Part shown: one piece after another, positions 19,165-28,100 of the stretch
Layout: every line of letters starts with the position of its first letter
Position numbering within the stretch: position 1 is the first letter of the stretch
Assembly: GCA_015067825.1 (NCBI GenBank)
Contig: SVLQ01000012.1
Span: 35,369-99,368 of the forward strand
Direction of reading: 5' to 3'
DNA length: 64,000 bases
From: Oscillospiraceae bacterium
Lineage (GTDB): Bacteria; Bacillota; Clostridia; Oscillospirales; QAMX01
Position numbers and translations under genes: made by a program
The notes under the pieces: generated by a model
Told to the model about the DNA's origin: nothing
Database searches by the model: none
What the model saw: only the letters and a program-made list of their open reading frames with translations

Positions 19165-20483
19165 ACAAGCTTGGCCCAAAACTGATTGCTGCGACGATGG
19201 CGGTTGTTTTGGCAGTTGTCATGTCCGTCATGGTAACGTATGCGTGGACGGTGCTTTCTACAGCGCCTGTGGCAGAAGGGATTCAAATCACGATCGGCGG
19301 TAGCAATACGATACTGGTCGCACCCGATCTGACCAAAACCGTAGACGGAAAGACCTATCATTTCCCGGGTGGATTCAGCGGAAAACTGAATTTCTCGCAT
19401 CATGAGGCGTATGCCTATCTGTCGGAAATTGCGTCGATGATGCCGGTTTCCACCGCAGACGGTAAGCATTGGATCATCCCGGAATATTACGATATTTTGG
19501 ATGAGGCTGTGCTCAATGGCGAAGCTTGTGTTGGCGTTATGAAGCCAATGGAGGAGTTCACGGTCGATACGCAACTGCAATATGCGAACCTGACCGAATT
19601 TTCCGCAAGCGGCAGTTATGTTTACCTGGATTTCTGGGTCGTTTCTCCGGGAACGGAATATACGCTACGTATGTCGCACGGTGATGAAAACGGCGGAAGT
19701 TATCTGCTGGAACTGATGGATGCGGCAGAGACTGCTGACGGCGGTTTTGTTTTGACGGCAACCGAAGGGACTGCGGCAGCAACAGCCAGAATTGGTTTTT
19801 TGGTCAATTCCAACCCCGCCGGGGAAACGGCACTGTCCTGTTACCGGGAAAGTGCGACGTTTTCGGACCAATATCGAAAGCTTGTCGGTGTTTTTGAAGC
19901 AGAACAGACCGGTGGTGTTTGGCAGCAAGAAAACTTTACGATCTACGAACCCAACGGTGATGTTCACCCGAACGGCGAAAACGGAACATACGTCCTCACG
20001 CGTCCTCTGGGCATTGTCGGCGGACGGGTGCAGGAAACCGATATTTGGAATTGTCTTTCGGTCTCTCTGGAGAACCGGTGGAAGCAGGCCGATGCATATA
20101 CTCCGCCGATCGACGAGCTGTTTCAGGCGGCATTGCTGGGCAAGAACATCAATTCTGCGCAGGAAGCAGAGCATGAGTTTTACAACAAATACCTGCAAGG
20201 GCAGTTTATGCCCTATGTCGACAAAGGACAATTTATCCAAAGTACGGCTTCGTTGCAAGGGTATTGCTACGGCGACGGAATGGTCAGTATAGAGGAAATG
20301 CGTGCTTTGCAGACCGCAGGGGCAACAGATGATATCTCCATTGTAACACTGCAGAAGAATGTTCCGCAGAGGATTCGGATGTTCCTTTGGCTTGAGGGTC
20401 AGGATGTTGACTGCGCCAATACGGAAAGCCCGATCAACTTTGCGGTCAGTATAGAGCTGGCGGGGAGCAATTGGGATCATTAG
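19161..20483 (+). CDS. SipW-cognate-type surface protein with WLEGxDxDC signature
   Basis: A short basic start and one hydrophobic helix end in V-M-V-T-Y-A-W-T-V-L-S-T-A-P-V-A-E-G, close to the cleavage region of the protein at 11006. A beta-rich domain follows, with F-L-W-L-E-G-Q-D-V-D-C-A-N near the C-terminus (tgg at 20388). ATG at 19161 overlaps the stop of the coiled-coil gene as ATGA; TTG at 19152 is possible but is only 3 nt from AGGAG. The gene is translationally coupled to the ATPase partner and is followed directly by the second signal peptidase, so it is probably that enzyme's substrate. A GSN-T-I-L-V segment resembles mature N-termini of pilin-like subunits only loosely. Confidence 0.8.
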   Translation: MNKLGPKLIAATMAVVLAVVMSVMVTYAWTVLSTAPVAEGIQITIGGSNTILVAPDLTKTVDGKTYHFPGGFSGKLNFSHHEAYAYLSEIASMMPVSTADGKHWIIPEYYDILDEAVLNGEACVGVMKPMEEFTVDTQLQYANLTEFSASGSYVYLDFWVVSPGTEYTLRMSHGDENGGSYLLELMDAAETADGGFVLTATEGTAAATARIGFLVNSNPAGETALSCYRESATFSDQYRKLVGVFEAEQTGGVWQQENFTIYEPNGDVHPNGENGTYVLTRPLGIVGGRVQETDIWNCLSVSLENRWKQADAYTPPIDELFQAALLGKNINSAQEAEHEFYNKYLQGQFMPYVDKGQFIQSTASLQGYCYGDGMVSIEEMRALQTAGATDDISIVTLQKNVPQRIRMFLWLEGQDVDCANTESPINFAVSIELAGSNWDH

Positions 20484-20497
20484 AAGATAATTGGAAA

Positions 20498-21289
20498 ATG
20501 AAGCAAAGTCAAACGAAAGACAAGAGCATAGGTAATTTGTGGCTGTCCCGAATTGTGACACTGATCCTTGGTGTTGCGGTTTGTTTCTGCCTGTTTGTTC
20601 TGGTGCAGGTGGTCAGTCGTGGATACGCGTCTCTCGGCGGATACAGTTTTTTCAAGGTCGTAACGGGGAGCATGGAACCCAACCTTTCTGTTGGTGAGTT
20701 GTTGCTGACCAAACAAATAGATCCGGCCGAAATTGCAGTGGATGATATTATCAGCTTTCGTTCCCGTTCCCCGGGAATGATCGGGGCATTTATCACACAT
20801 CGTGTCATCGGGAAAGATGTTGACGAAGGCGGCACCGTGCGTCTTTGGACGAAAGGGGATGCCAACTTGGTCGCAGATGTCGATCCGGTTACAACGGACA
20901 ATCTGGTAGGAAAAGTCGTATGGAAATCGGGGGGGAGTTTTGTGTCAAAGATTATGTCATTTTTGTCCGGGCGATATGGATTTTTGGTCTGTATCGCGTT
21001 CCCCATGCTGTTAGGCGCTGCCTGGATTTTGCGTGAAAACATACGGGCGATGCGACGGGATATGCAGACCATATTGGAAAGCATAGAACAGTCGAACCCG
21101 GAAGCCGAGTCTTCCGCGCCTGCTGCCGGTGAGATGTCCGAGTCTGCATCTGAAGAGACACCTGATGCGGCGTCCACTGAGACATCTATGGAAGACGAAG
21201 AGTATCAACAACTATGCGAAAAAATTCGCGCTGAATTGATAGAGGAGCTAAAACACAGTGACGAACCCAAACAGCCGGAACAGGAATGA
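20498..21289 (+). CDS. Second SipW/ER-type signal peptidase I
   Basis: Shorter paralog of the enzyme at 14613: a first transmembrane helix (W-L-S-R-I-V-T-L-I-L-G-V-A-V-C), V-V-T-G-S-M-E-P with the catalytic Ser, F-I-T-H-R-V with the SipW-type His, and W-T-K-G-D-A-N-L-V-A-D with the Asp. A second transmembrane helix (Y-G-F-L-V-C-I-A-F-P-M-L-L) is followed by an acidic Glu/Ser-rich cytoplasmic tail ending K-Q-P-E-Q-E. The ATG at 20498 follows the upstream stop by 14 nt; a TTG at 20471 would give a 4-residue overlap region but lies 3 nt from GGGGAG. Two different SipW-like enzymes in one locus suggest distinct substrate sets. Confidence 0.85.
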   Translation: MKQSQTKDKSIGNLWLSRIVTLILGVAVCFCLFVLVQVVSRGYASLGGYSFFKVVTGSMEPNLSVGELLLTKQIDPAEIAVDDIISFRSRSPGMIGAFITHRVIGKDVDEGGTVRLWTKGDANLVADVDPVTTDNLVGKVVWKSGGSFVSKIMSFLSGRYGFLVCIAFPMLLGAAWILRENIRAMRRDMQTILESIEQSNPEAESSAPAAGEMSESASEETPDAASTETSMEDEEYQQLCEKIRAELIEELKHSDEPKQPEQE

Positions 21290-23171
21290 AACCGGTAAAG
21301 GTGCGCCTGCTCAATTGAAGGTGCTGCGAAAAAGTGTATATTTGCGTGTCGGCATGGTGTTTCTGATTGTCGCCTTGACGATCATACTGGTTTTTGCGTT
21401 GACTGTGGCTTGGTATGTCAATGTTGTGCAAAGCAGCAACTTGAATTTTACTGCCGAAACCTGGAATTTTACCGGTGAGATCGATGTGGAGAATCCGGTT
21501 TTCTCTGCGGCTCCGGGCGACAACGGCGTGGTGTCTATGTCGCTGAAAAACGACAGTTCCAGCTTGGTTGCGGCGAGTGTGACGGTTTCCAAAGCGCAAC
21601 TGAACGACGATATGCGCGATAAACTGTTTTTCTATGTGGACACGACAGCGACCAGAAACAGCGAGACCGTGGAGCGGGTCTATATCAGCTCTTCGGCGAG
21701 CTATACGTATACCATTTTCCCCTTTGGTGAAATTGCGATGACAGATCATACGTATAATGCGGCCCGGATCATGTGGGAATGGCCGTATGATACTTTGGGG
21801 TATTATGTGCTGGGAACGGTGACACCGACCCGCCTTCCGGATATTGATGAGTATCTGCGCCCGATCGAATACGAGTACGACGAGCAGAATACAACATTCA
21901 ACTCCGCCGGCGAACTTTTGACGATTGACGGGGTCACCCCGGCAACCGACTTTTTGGTGGAGCTGTCTCAAACAGACGGATACCGCGGTGTGATCGATCC
22001 GGGTGCTGCTGTCAGCGGCTATTACCCGGTGGATGTAGATGCCAATGGTTACGGCGTTTGGGCGTATTTTTGCACCTACGCAGAAATTCAAAGCAATAAC
22101 CGTATTTCGACGGAACTGGGGGAAAACAACGCGGATATAGGATCGGTCCAGCTTCAGGTGATCGGACAGAACAGCCGCGAAGAAGGCATTTCTGTGTCGT
22201 CGCCTGCAGAGCTTACGGCGGTTCTCTACCAGGATGGATTGCATATGGTGCGGATGGAACAGGATATCGAATTGTCGCAATCGATTCAGGTCGGCAGTAA
22301 TACCGGTATTATGATCGATATGCAGGGGCATACGTTGACCTCGACCGCATCCACCGTGATCGACGCGAAGCCCGGCTCCAATGTGATGCTTTATAATGGC
22401 ACACTGGATGGTGCGAATCAGGCCGAAACCGCAATTTATGCCAGTGGTGGTGTCGTGACGCTGAACGGCGTAACGATTGAAAATGTGGAAGAAGGCCTGA
22501 AGATTTTTGACAACGAGAACAATTCCAATATGGATTCCACGATCCGCTTGTTTGACTGCAAGATCATGTGTGAGACGGATGGTTTGTGGATCAAAGGAAA
22601 TGGTGCGAAGTCCGAGAAAAAGACCGTCGTTGTCATCGAAAACTGTGAGATGATGGGAGAAGGGTATGCCGGTTTGCTTTGTAACGGCACCTACTATGGC
22701 TGTGATATTCGTGTTAGCGGCGATAGTAAGATCTCCGGTAAATACGCAGGGATCTATTTCCCGACGAAAGACAGTACCCTGACTGTTGAAAACAGTACAA
22801 TAGAAGGCTATACGGGCCTGGTCGTCAAGGGTGGTTCTGTCGAGGTGAACAATTCCGTCATCATCGGCATTGGTGAGCGCAATGATCCGGATCCAGATGC
22901 GCTGTCGCAGAGTGGATGGACCGATACGGGTGACGGTGTGTATTTGGAAGCGAACTACACCAATTGGCTGACCGATATCCGGATATCCGGAGAGAATACA
23001 CGTGTTGTCAGCATGAATGCTGAGGCTGTGCGGATGTGTCCGGACGGGTTGGATACTGCGTCCATCACGATTACCGGCGGTTCGTTCAGCAGTGTTGTTG
23101 GGTATTTTAACAAGGATACGCACGAATTGGTCCAGTTCGCCGACGATGTCTATGTCGTCCGGGCGAAATAA
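21258..23171 (+). CDS. Secreted right-handed beta-helix protein with N-terminal membrane signal
   Basis: A hydrophobic helix (about residues 30-55, M-V-F-L-I-V-A-L-T-I-I-L-V-F-A-L-T-V-A-W-Y) resembles the SipW-cognate leaders, with A-W-Y at the expected cleavage area. After a beta-sandwich-like region, residues about 330-560 have short repeats typical of parallel beta-helices (M-I-D-M-Q-G-H-T-L, V-T-L-N-G-V-T-I-E-N, L-T-V-E-N-S-T-I-E-G). These folds often bind or act on polysaccharides, but no lyase catalytic residues are evident. GTG start at 21258 lies inside the signal peptidase gene (32-nt overlap), with GAGGAG 10 nt upstream, so translation is probably coupled. Likely a stalk or adhesin component. 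Confidence 0.8.
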   Translation: MTNPNSRNRNETGKGAPAQLKVLRKSVYLRVGMVFLIVALTIILVFALTVAWYVNVVQSSNLNFTAETWNFTGEIDVENPVFSAAPGDNGVVSMSLKNDSSSLVAASVTVSKAQLNDDMRDKLFFYVDTTATRNSETVERVYISSSASYTYTIFPFGEIAMTDHTYNAARIMWEWPYDTLGYYVLGTVTPTRLPDIDEYLRPIEYEYDEQNTTFNSAGELLTIDGVTPATDFLVELSQTDGYRGVIDPGAAVSGYYPVDVDANGYGVWAYFCTYAEIQSNNRISTELGENNADIGSVQLQVIGQNSREEGISVSSPAELTAVLYQDGLHMVRMEQDIELSQSIQVGSNTGIMIDMQGHTLTSTASTVIDAKPGSNVMLYNGTLDGANQAETAIYASGGVVTLNGVTIENVEEGLKIFDNENNSNMDSTIRLFDCKIMCETDGLWIKGNGAKSEKKTVVVIENCEMMGEGYAGLLCNGTYYGCDIRVSGDSKISGKYAGIYFPTKDSTLTVENSTIEGYTGLVVKGGSVEVNNSVIIGIGERNDPDPDALSQSGWTDTGDGVYLEANYTNWLTDIRISGENTRVVSMNAEAVRMCPDGLDTASITITGGSFSSVVGYFNKDTHELVQFADDVYVVRAK

Positions 23172-23224
23172 TACGATGGTTTAGAAGCAGGGGGCAAACA
23201 GCCTTGAAAACAGGAGAAGAGTGA

Positions 23225-25084
23225 ATGAAAGGAAAAACTTCAAAACGCTGTCTGTTTAGAATCGGGCTGTCTGTTTTTCTGGCTTTTTGCAGCTTGCTGC
23301 TTGCAATTGGCACCACTTTAGGCAGGTACACGACGACAATCGAAGGCGAAGTTCGTTTTCAGGCGAAAACGGTGGCCTCACTTTCTCTGTCGCGACCGGA
23401 AAATTTGCTCGACCAAGACGGGGAAGAGAATGTCCCGGAAACGCAAGAAGGATCCTTCTTACAGAATTGGCAGGCGGTCGGCGGCGAACAGTATTTGTCG
23501 TTTTTGATCAGCAATTCATCTGATGTGGGTACTATTCCGGAACAGGATATCGCATTCCACATCCGTGTATTTGTTCCGGATATGGTAGAGACCAAACCCG
23601 TGGTAACCAGTGTTCCGACGAGTGAGATGCAGTCGGGGGAAGATCAAACCGATGAACCGCCGGAACTGTCGGGGTCCGTCACAGATGCTTCGACGGAGAG
23701 TTCCAGCGAGGCAGACGAGCCGCCAGCGGAACCGTTTTCTACGGAGACTACCGAGCCGCCTGCAGAACCGACTTCTGCGGAGACTACCGAGCCGCCTGCG
23801 GAACCGTCTTCTGCGGAGGTTACCGAACCGACTGCGGAACCGTCTTCTGCGGAGGCTACCGAACCGACTGCGGAACCGACTTCTGTGGAGGTTACCGAAC
23901 CGACTGCGGAACCGTCTTCTGCGGAGGCTACCGAACCGACTGCGGAACCGACTTCTGCGGAGGACACCGAACCCTCTGCGGCAGAGACTAACGATGAACC
24001 GATAGAAACGGAGCAACAATTGATGCAGCAGCAGTTCCTGATGCCTGTATTATTGACTGATATTTTGGCAAACCACACGGAGACTGATGCAACCGAACCG
24101 CCGGCCGAGGCGACGACCTCCGCGAGCAGCGCGGAGACCGATGCAACCGAACCGCCGACTGAGCCGGCGACCCCCGCGAGCAGCGCGGAGACCGATGCAA
24201 CCGAACCGCCGGCTGAGGTGATGACTTCCGCGAGCAGCGCGGAAACCGATGCGACCGAACCGCCGACTGAGCCGGCGACCTCCGCGAGCAGCGCGGAGAC
24301 CGATGCAACCGAACCGCCGACCGCACCGGCGACCTCCGCGAGCAGCGCGGAGACCGATGCAACCGAACCGCCGACCGCACCGGCGACCTCCGCGAGCAGC
24401 GCGGAGACCGATGCAACCGAACCGCCGGCCGAGCCGGCGACCTCCGCGAGCAGCGCGGAAACCGATGCAACCGAACCGCCGGCCGAGGCGACGACCTCCG
24501 CGAGCAGCGCGGAGACCGATGCAACCGAACCGCCGGCCGAGGCGACGACCTCCGCGAGCAGCGCGGAGACCGATGCAACCGAACCGCCGACCGCGCCGAC
24601 GACCTCCGCGAGCAGCGCGGAGACTGATGCGACCGAACCGCCGGAAGTGACAACTTCCGCAAGCAGTGAGGAGACCGACATTACATCGCCGCCATTTGCG
24701 GAAACGGAGACCTCGCAATCCGGTGACGTCGGAGATGAAGAGCCTCCGCTGCCGGACGAAGAACCGCTGTTGGTCAATGGTGGTCAATTGACCTTTACGC
24801 TGACCATAGAAACCGACAACTATACATACATGGCGGTTTCCGCGGTGGACTATCTCAGCAACCGTACACCCATGTACCGTGAACGCGGTGAAAATGGTTG
24901 GATATACAGCTTCTACCTGGTTTTGGATGCGGAGTTGGGCGAAACAGATCCCAACGAGTTTCTCTATACGTTCCGCCGTGGTGCCGTCCGTGAAATTTCG
25001 GTGACACTGGCGGTACAGAATACGATCGTAGATTGTTCCTATTTCCAGATTCTGGTCGAGCGGATCGGCTATACCGGCCGTTGA
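23225..25084 (+). CDS. Surface protein with long Thr/Pro/Glu repeat stalk
   Basis: The N-terminal hydrophobic helix (residues 9-30) is followed by a small domain with F-H-I-R-V-F-V-P, then two low-complexity repeat blocks (12-residue units of T-E-P-x-A-E-P-x-S-A-E; 18-residue units of E-T-D-A-T-E-P-P). A C-terminal domain of about 120 residues (L-T-F-T-L-T-I-E-T-D-N-Y to the end) looks like one half of a beta-sandwich that continues the N-terminal domain, so the repeats appear to be inserted into a loop. Extended Thr/Pro-rich stalks are often glycosylated. ATG 23225 has GGAGAAGAG upstream. No sorting signal at the C-terminus. Length probably varies among strains because of the repeats. Confidence 0.8.
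   Translation: MKGKTSKRCLFRIGLSVFLAFCSLLLAIGTTLGRYTTTIEGEVRFQAKTVASLSLSRPENLLDQDGEENVPETQEGSFLQNWQAVGGEQYLSFLISNSSDVGTIPEQDIAFHIRVFVPDMVETKPVVTSVPTSEMQSGEDQTDEPPELSGSVTDASTESSSEADEPPAEPFSTETTEPPAEPTSAETTEPPAEPSSAEVTEPTAEPSSAEATEPTAEPTSVEVTEPTAEPSSAEATEPTAEPTSAEDTEPSAAETNDEPIETEQQLMQQQFLMPVLLTDILANHTETDATEPPAEATTSASSAETDATEPPTEPATPASSAETDATEPPAEVMTSASSAETDATEPPTEPATSASSAETDATEPPTAPATSASSAETDATEPPTAPATSASSAETDATEPPAEPATSASSAETDATEPPAEATTSASSAETDATEPPAEATTSASSAETDATEPPTAPTTSASSAETDATEPPEVTTSASSEETDITSPPFAETETSQSGDVGDEEPPLPDEEPLLVNGGQLTFTLTIETDNYTYMAVSAVDYLSNRTPMYRERGENGWIYSFYLVLDAELGETDPNEFLYTFRRGAVREISVTLAVQNTIVDCSYFQILVERIGYTGR
23747..23986 (+). repeat. 36-bp tandem repeat array (6 units plus a partial)
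   Basis: In-frame 36-bp units start at 23747, 23783, 23819, 23855, 23891 and 23927, with a degenerate seventh at 23963. They encode T-T-E-P-P-A-E-P-T-S-A-E and variants. Units alternate between T-S and S-S and between A-T and V-T, as if a pair had been duplicated. Confidence 0.85.
24080..24670 (+). repeat. 54-bp tandem repeat array (10 full units plus one of 51 bp)
   Basis: Units start every 54 bp from 24080 to 24566, then a 51-bp unit starts at 24620. Each encodes E-T-D-A-T-E-P-P plus a variable P/T/A segment and S-A-S-S-A. Some neighbouring units are almost identical in DNA (24296/24350; 24458/24512), pointing to recent slippage or recombination. Confidence 0.9.
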
Positions 25085-25130
25085 ACGTGGCGCGTCTGCG
25101 ATTTCGACCGATTCCTGATGAGGTGACACA

Positions 25131-28100
25131 ATGGAAGACACACGTCAAAGAATAAAAGAATATACGGGGCGGTTGGTGCGACTGCGTGAAAAAGTTGTCG
25201 CAGTGGCCTTACTGCTGGTTATTTCTGCCTCTATGCTGACCACGGTTTCGTTTGCGTGGCTGGCTCTTTCGACGAACCCGGAAGTTTCCAATGTCAGCAC
25301 AAATATTGCTGCCAACGGTAACCTGGAAATTGCGTTGGCATCTGGCACGATGGGCGATCCGACAGTTGTCGGCCCGTCGAAGGCGGGCGACAGTAATTTG
25401 CCCCCGCTGGAACGCAACATTACGTGGGGTAACCTCATCGACCTGTCCGATCCGGCCTACGCTCTGGATCGCCTCGTTTTGCGTCCGGCGCTGCTCAACG
25501 AATCCAATCTTCTTTCCAAACCGCTGTACGGTCCGGTCTACGATACGACCGGTCGTGTCATAGACAAGGATACAAGTTCTGGTTACGCCAAACTGCTGAA
25601 CGGCGTTTTGACGTCGACAGACGAGCTCGGTGTCCGCGCTATTACCTCGATGCGTTACGGTGAAGCCGGTGCGGTTTCGGTTTACAACAATAAACTGAAC
25701 GTCGTCGAATCTGCCAACGTGAGAAATAAGACGAATTATCAGGGCTTGGCGGAGACTGAAGATTATATGGACGCGCTGGCCTCGATGATGACCGGCTATA
25801 TGGTCCAGAATATCCTGAAAGTGAATTCTTCCGTCGGCAACATGGTCAGTGACGCGACGCTGAAAGGGGCTGACCTTACGCAGTTTGCGCTGATGTACGA
25901 TGAGATGATCCTTCGCTACGAAGAACAGGCGGAAGTTTTTGCGTCGCTGCTGAATCTCTATGCGGAAGTGAACGCTTACGATGCGGAAAAACAGGCGGTC
26001 GTGGGAACACCGACATCGATCACCGGTGCGGAACTGCTGGCGCTGGAATATAGCGTTGCCAATAAGACCGCTTACAACAAGCTTGCCACGCAATTTGGCT
26101 TGCTGGCCAACGGCAAGTATACCGGTGCGAAAAAAGGCTTTATCATCGCGATCGATCAATTCCTGGCCGACTATCATTTGATGGTCGCAGAATCTGTTCG
26201 TGTAAAAGACTTGCGCGACTACGTCAACAGACAATCCGGCCAGTCGATCAAGTGGCCGAATTGTCCTACCTTAGAGAACAGTACCGTCAGAATTATCGAC
26301 GATATCATCAATAACTTTACTGTGGTCAACAACTGTACGATCTCCGGCAGCAGCTATGAGAACGGCAAAGCGATAAAGATCAGTTCTGTCGGCGCCGGGG
26401 TTGCGATGGCTCTGAAAAACAGCGTCTGCGAAACCAAGATCACAAACGGTATTCTCTACAATTTCGATACCTTTACCGGTGCCCGTATCAGAAACCCGGA
26501 AGGCAAGCCTTTGACCTTGACGGTTCAGGCGATGGGTACCCAGACCATTAAATCCAACGTTTCGACGAGTGCGGACGATGACTACTTTGAAAACGAACGT
26601 TTTGTTCTGGCGAACATTATCAAAACCAAAATCGGTCAGCCCACAGAGATCGCGAAAGACTCCTATGGTTTTGCCGTGGACTTTTGGGTGCGTACCAATG
26701 CGCAGGGTTCCTTCCTGACGCTGCAGGGGAACGTCCTGACAGAAACGGAGATCGTGGAAGTGATGGGCAAGGACCGCAACGGCGTGGAGGTTCAGCTCTA
26801 TACGATCTCGGTCAAAGCGGAGACCGAAGAAGAAACCGACCCGGCCGAGACGACTGCTCCCGTCGGCGGCGGTATTTTAGACGATCTGGCAACGGCAACC
26901 TACGATATCTATATGTCGACGGATACGCGGCTTGTGCTCGACGACAAAGGTGAACCGGTCGTCGATGGCGAGGGGAATGCGGTGACCGAAGAGGTCCCGT
27001 GCTGGCGCTACGCCGATACCCATGCGATCGTTGCCGATGAGTATGTTGCAGAGTATAACTTCGAGGATAAGCTGCCGCCGAAGAAGATCGAAGAGATCGA
27101 ACATGTCCTCTGTTTTGAAGGCGACAATCGCGTTTGGGACGACAGCGGATCGTTCCTGACCGTCAACAGCACCACGCAGGGTAGCGGCAGCTGCTACGTT
27201 TTCTATGCCGAAAACCCTGTCGACCAAGCGCGCATCATGGTTTTGCTGAAATCCATGAAGGTTGCCTTTGTTGATGCGCAGGGGAAGCTTTTGACAACTG
27301 CCTACATGGATACCGAGCATCACTATGCCACGACCGGTAAGGTTATTGTGCCGCTTGTTTTGGATCCCGAAAGTTTGAATATCGGTGCGGACGATCAGGG
27401 CAATATCCGGTATGCGATTACCGCATTGGAACAGAATGTGGCCACGCTGATCACCGCCGTTTTCTATCTCGACGGCGAAGAGATTACCAACGGCGACGTT
27501 TTGGCGGCTGCCGATATCCGCGGCCAAATGAACCTCCAGTTTGGCAGTTCTGTTTCGCTCAATGCGATGAAGGATGAAACGCTCTATAACGCCGAACTGG
27601 TTGTGACCGGTGAGATCGACGGAAGAACCGAGTTTGAGTACGGTGTGGATACTGATCTGACGACCAAAGTCAAGATTCGTGTCAGCGGCGATACACCGGC
27701 TTCCATGAAGGCTTACTTTATCCGCAAGATTAACTCTACCCAGGGTTCGCCGGAAGAATCCTTCATCCTGACGGATTCCGATAGGGATGGGATCTGGGAA
27801 GGGTCTTATACCTTTGCTTACCCGGGCGAATACATTCTGCGCAGTGTTCAGGTCGATGGTACCGACCGCGAACTGAGCAATCCGACCGACCAGTTCCCGA
27901 CCGTCAAAGTTAACGGCTTTTCTATCAGTCGTGTGATATATTCGGAAGCGGACGGCACTGAGATCATGACAGGCGCTGCGTCCTATCCGGTGGATGTTGA
28001 ACTGTGGTTTGCGACGAGCGACCGCAGCAAAATGCCGAATACGGTCGTCGGCCAGTTCATGCGCGAGGACGGTGCAGTTGCCACGGTACGTTTTAAATAT

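Noticed and set aside
24080..24670. Possible CRISPR array because of regular repeats
   Set aside because: Units are contiguous, in frame and without unique spacers, so they are coding repeats.
23644..24777. - strand open reading frame over the repeats
   Set aside because: Pure antisense of the Thr/Pro repeats, with no start signal.
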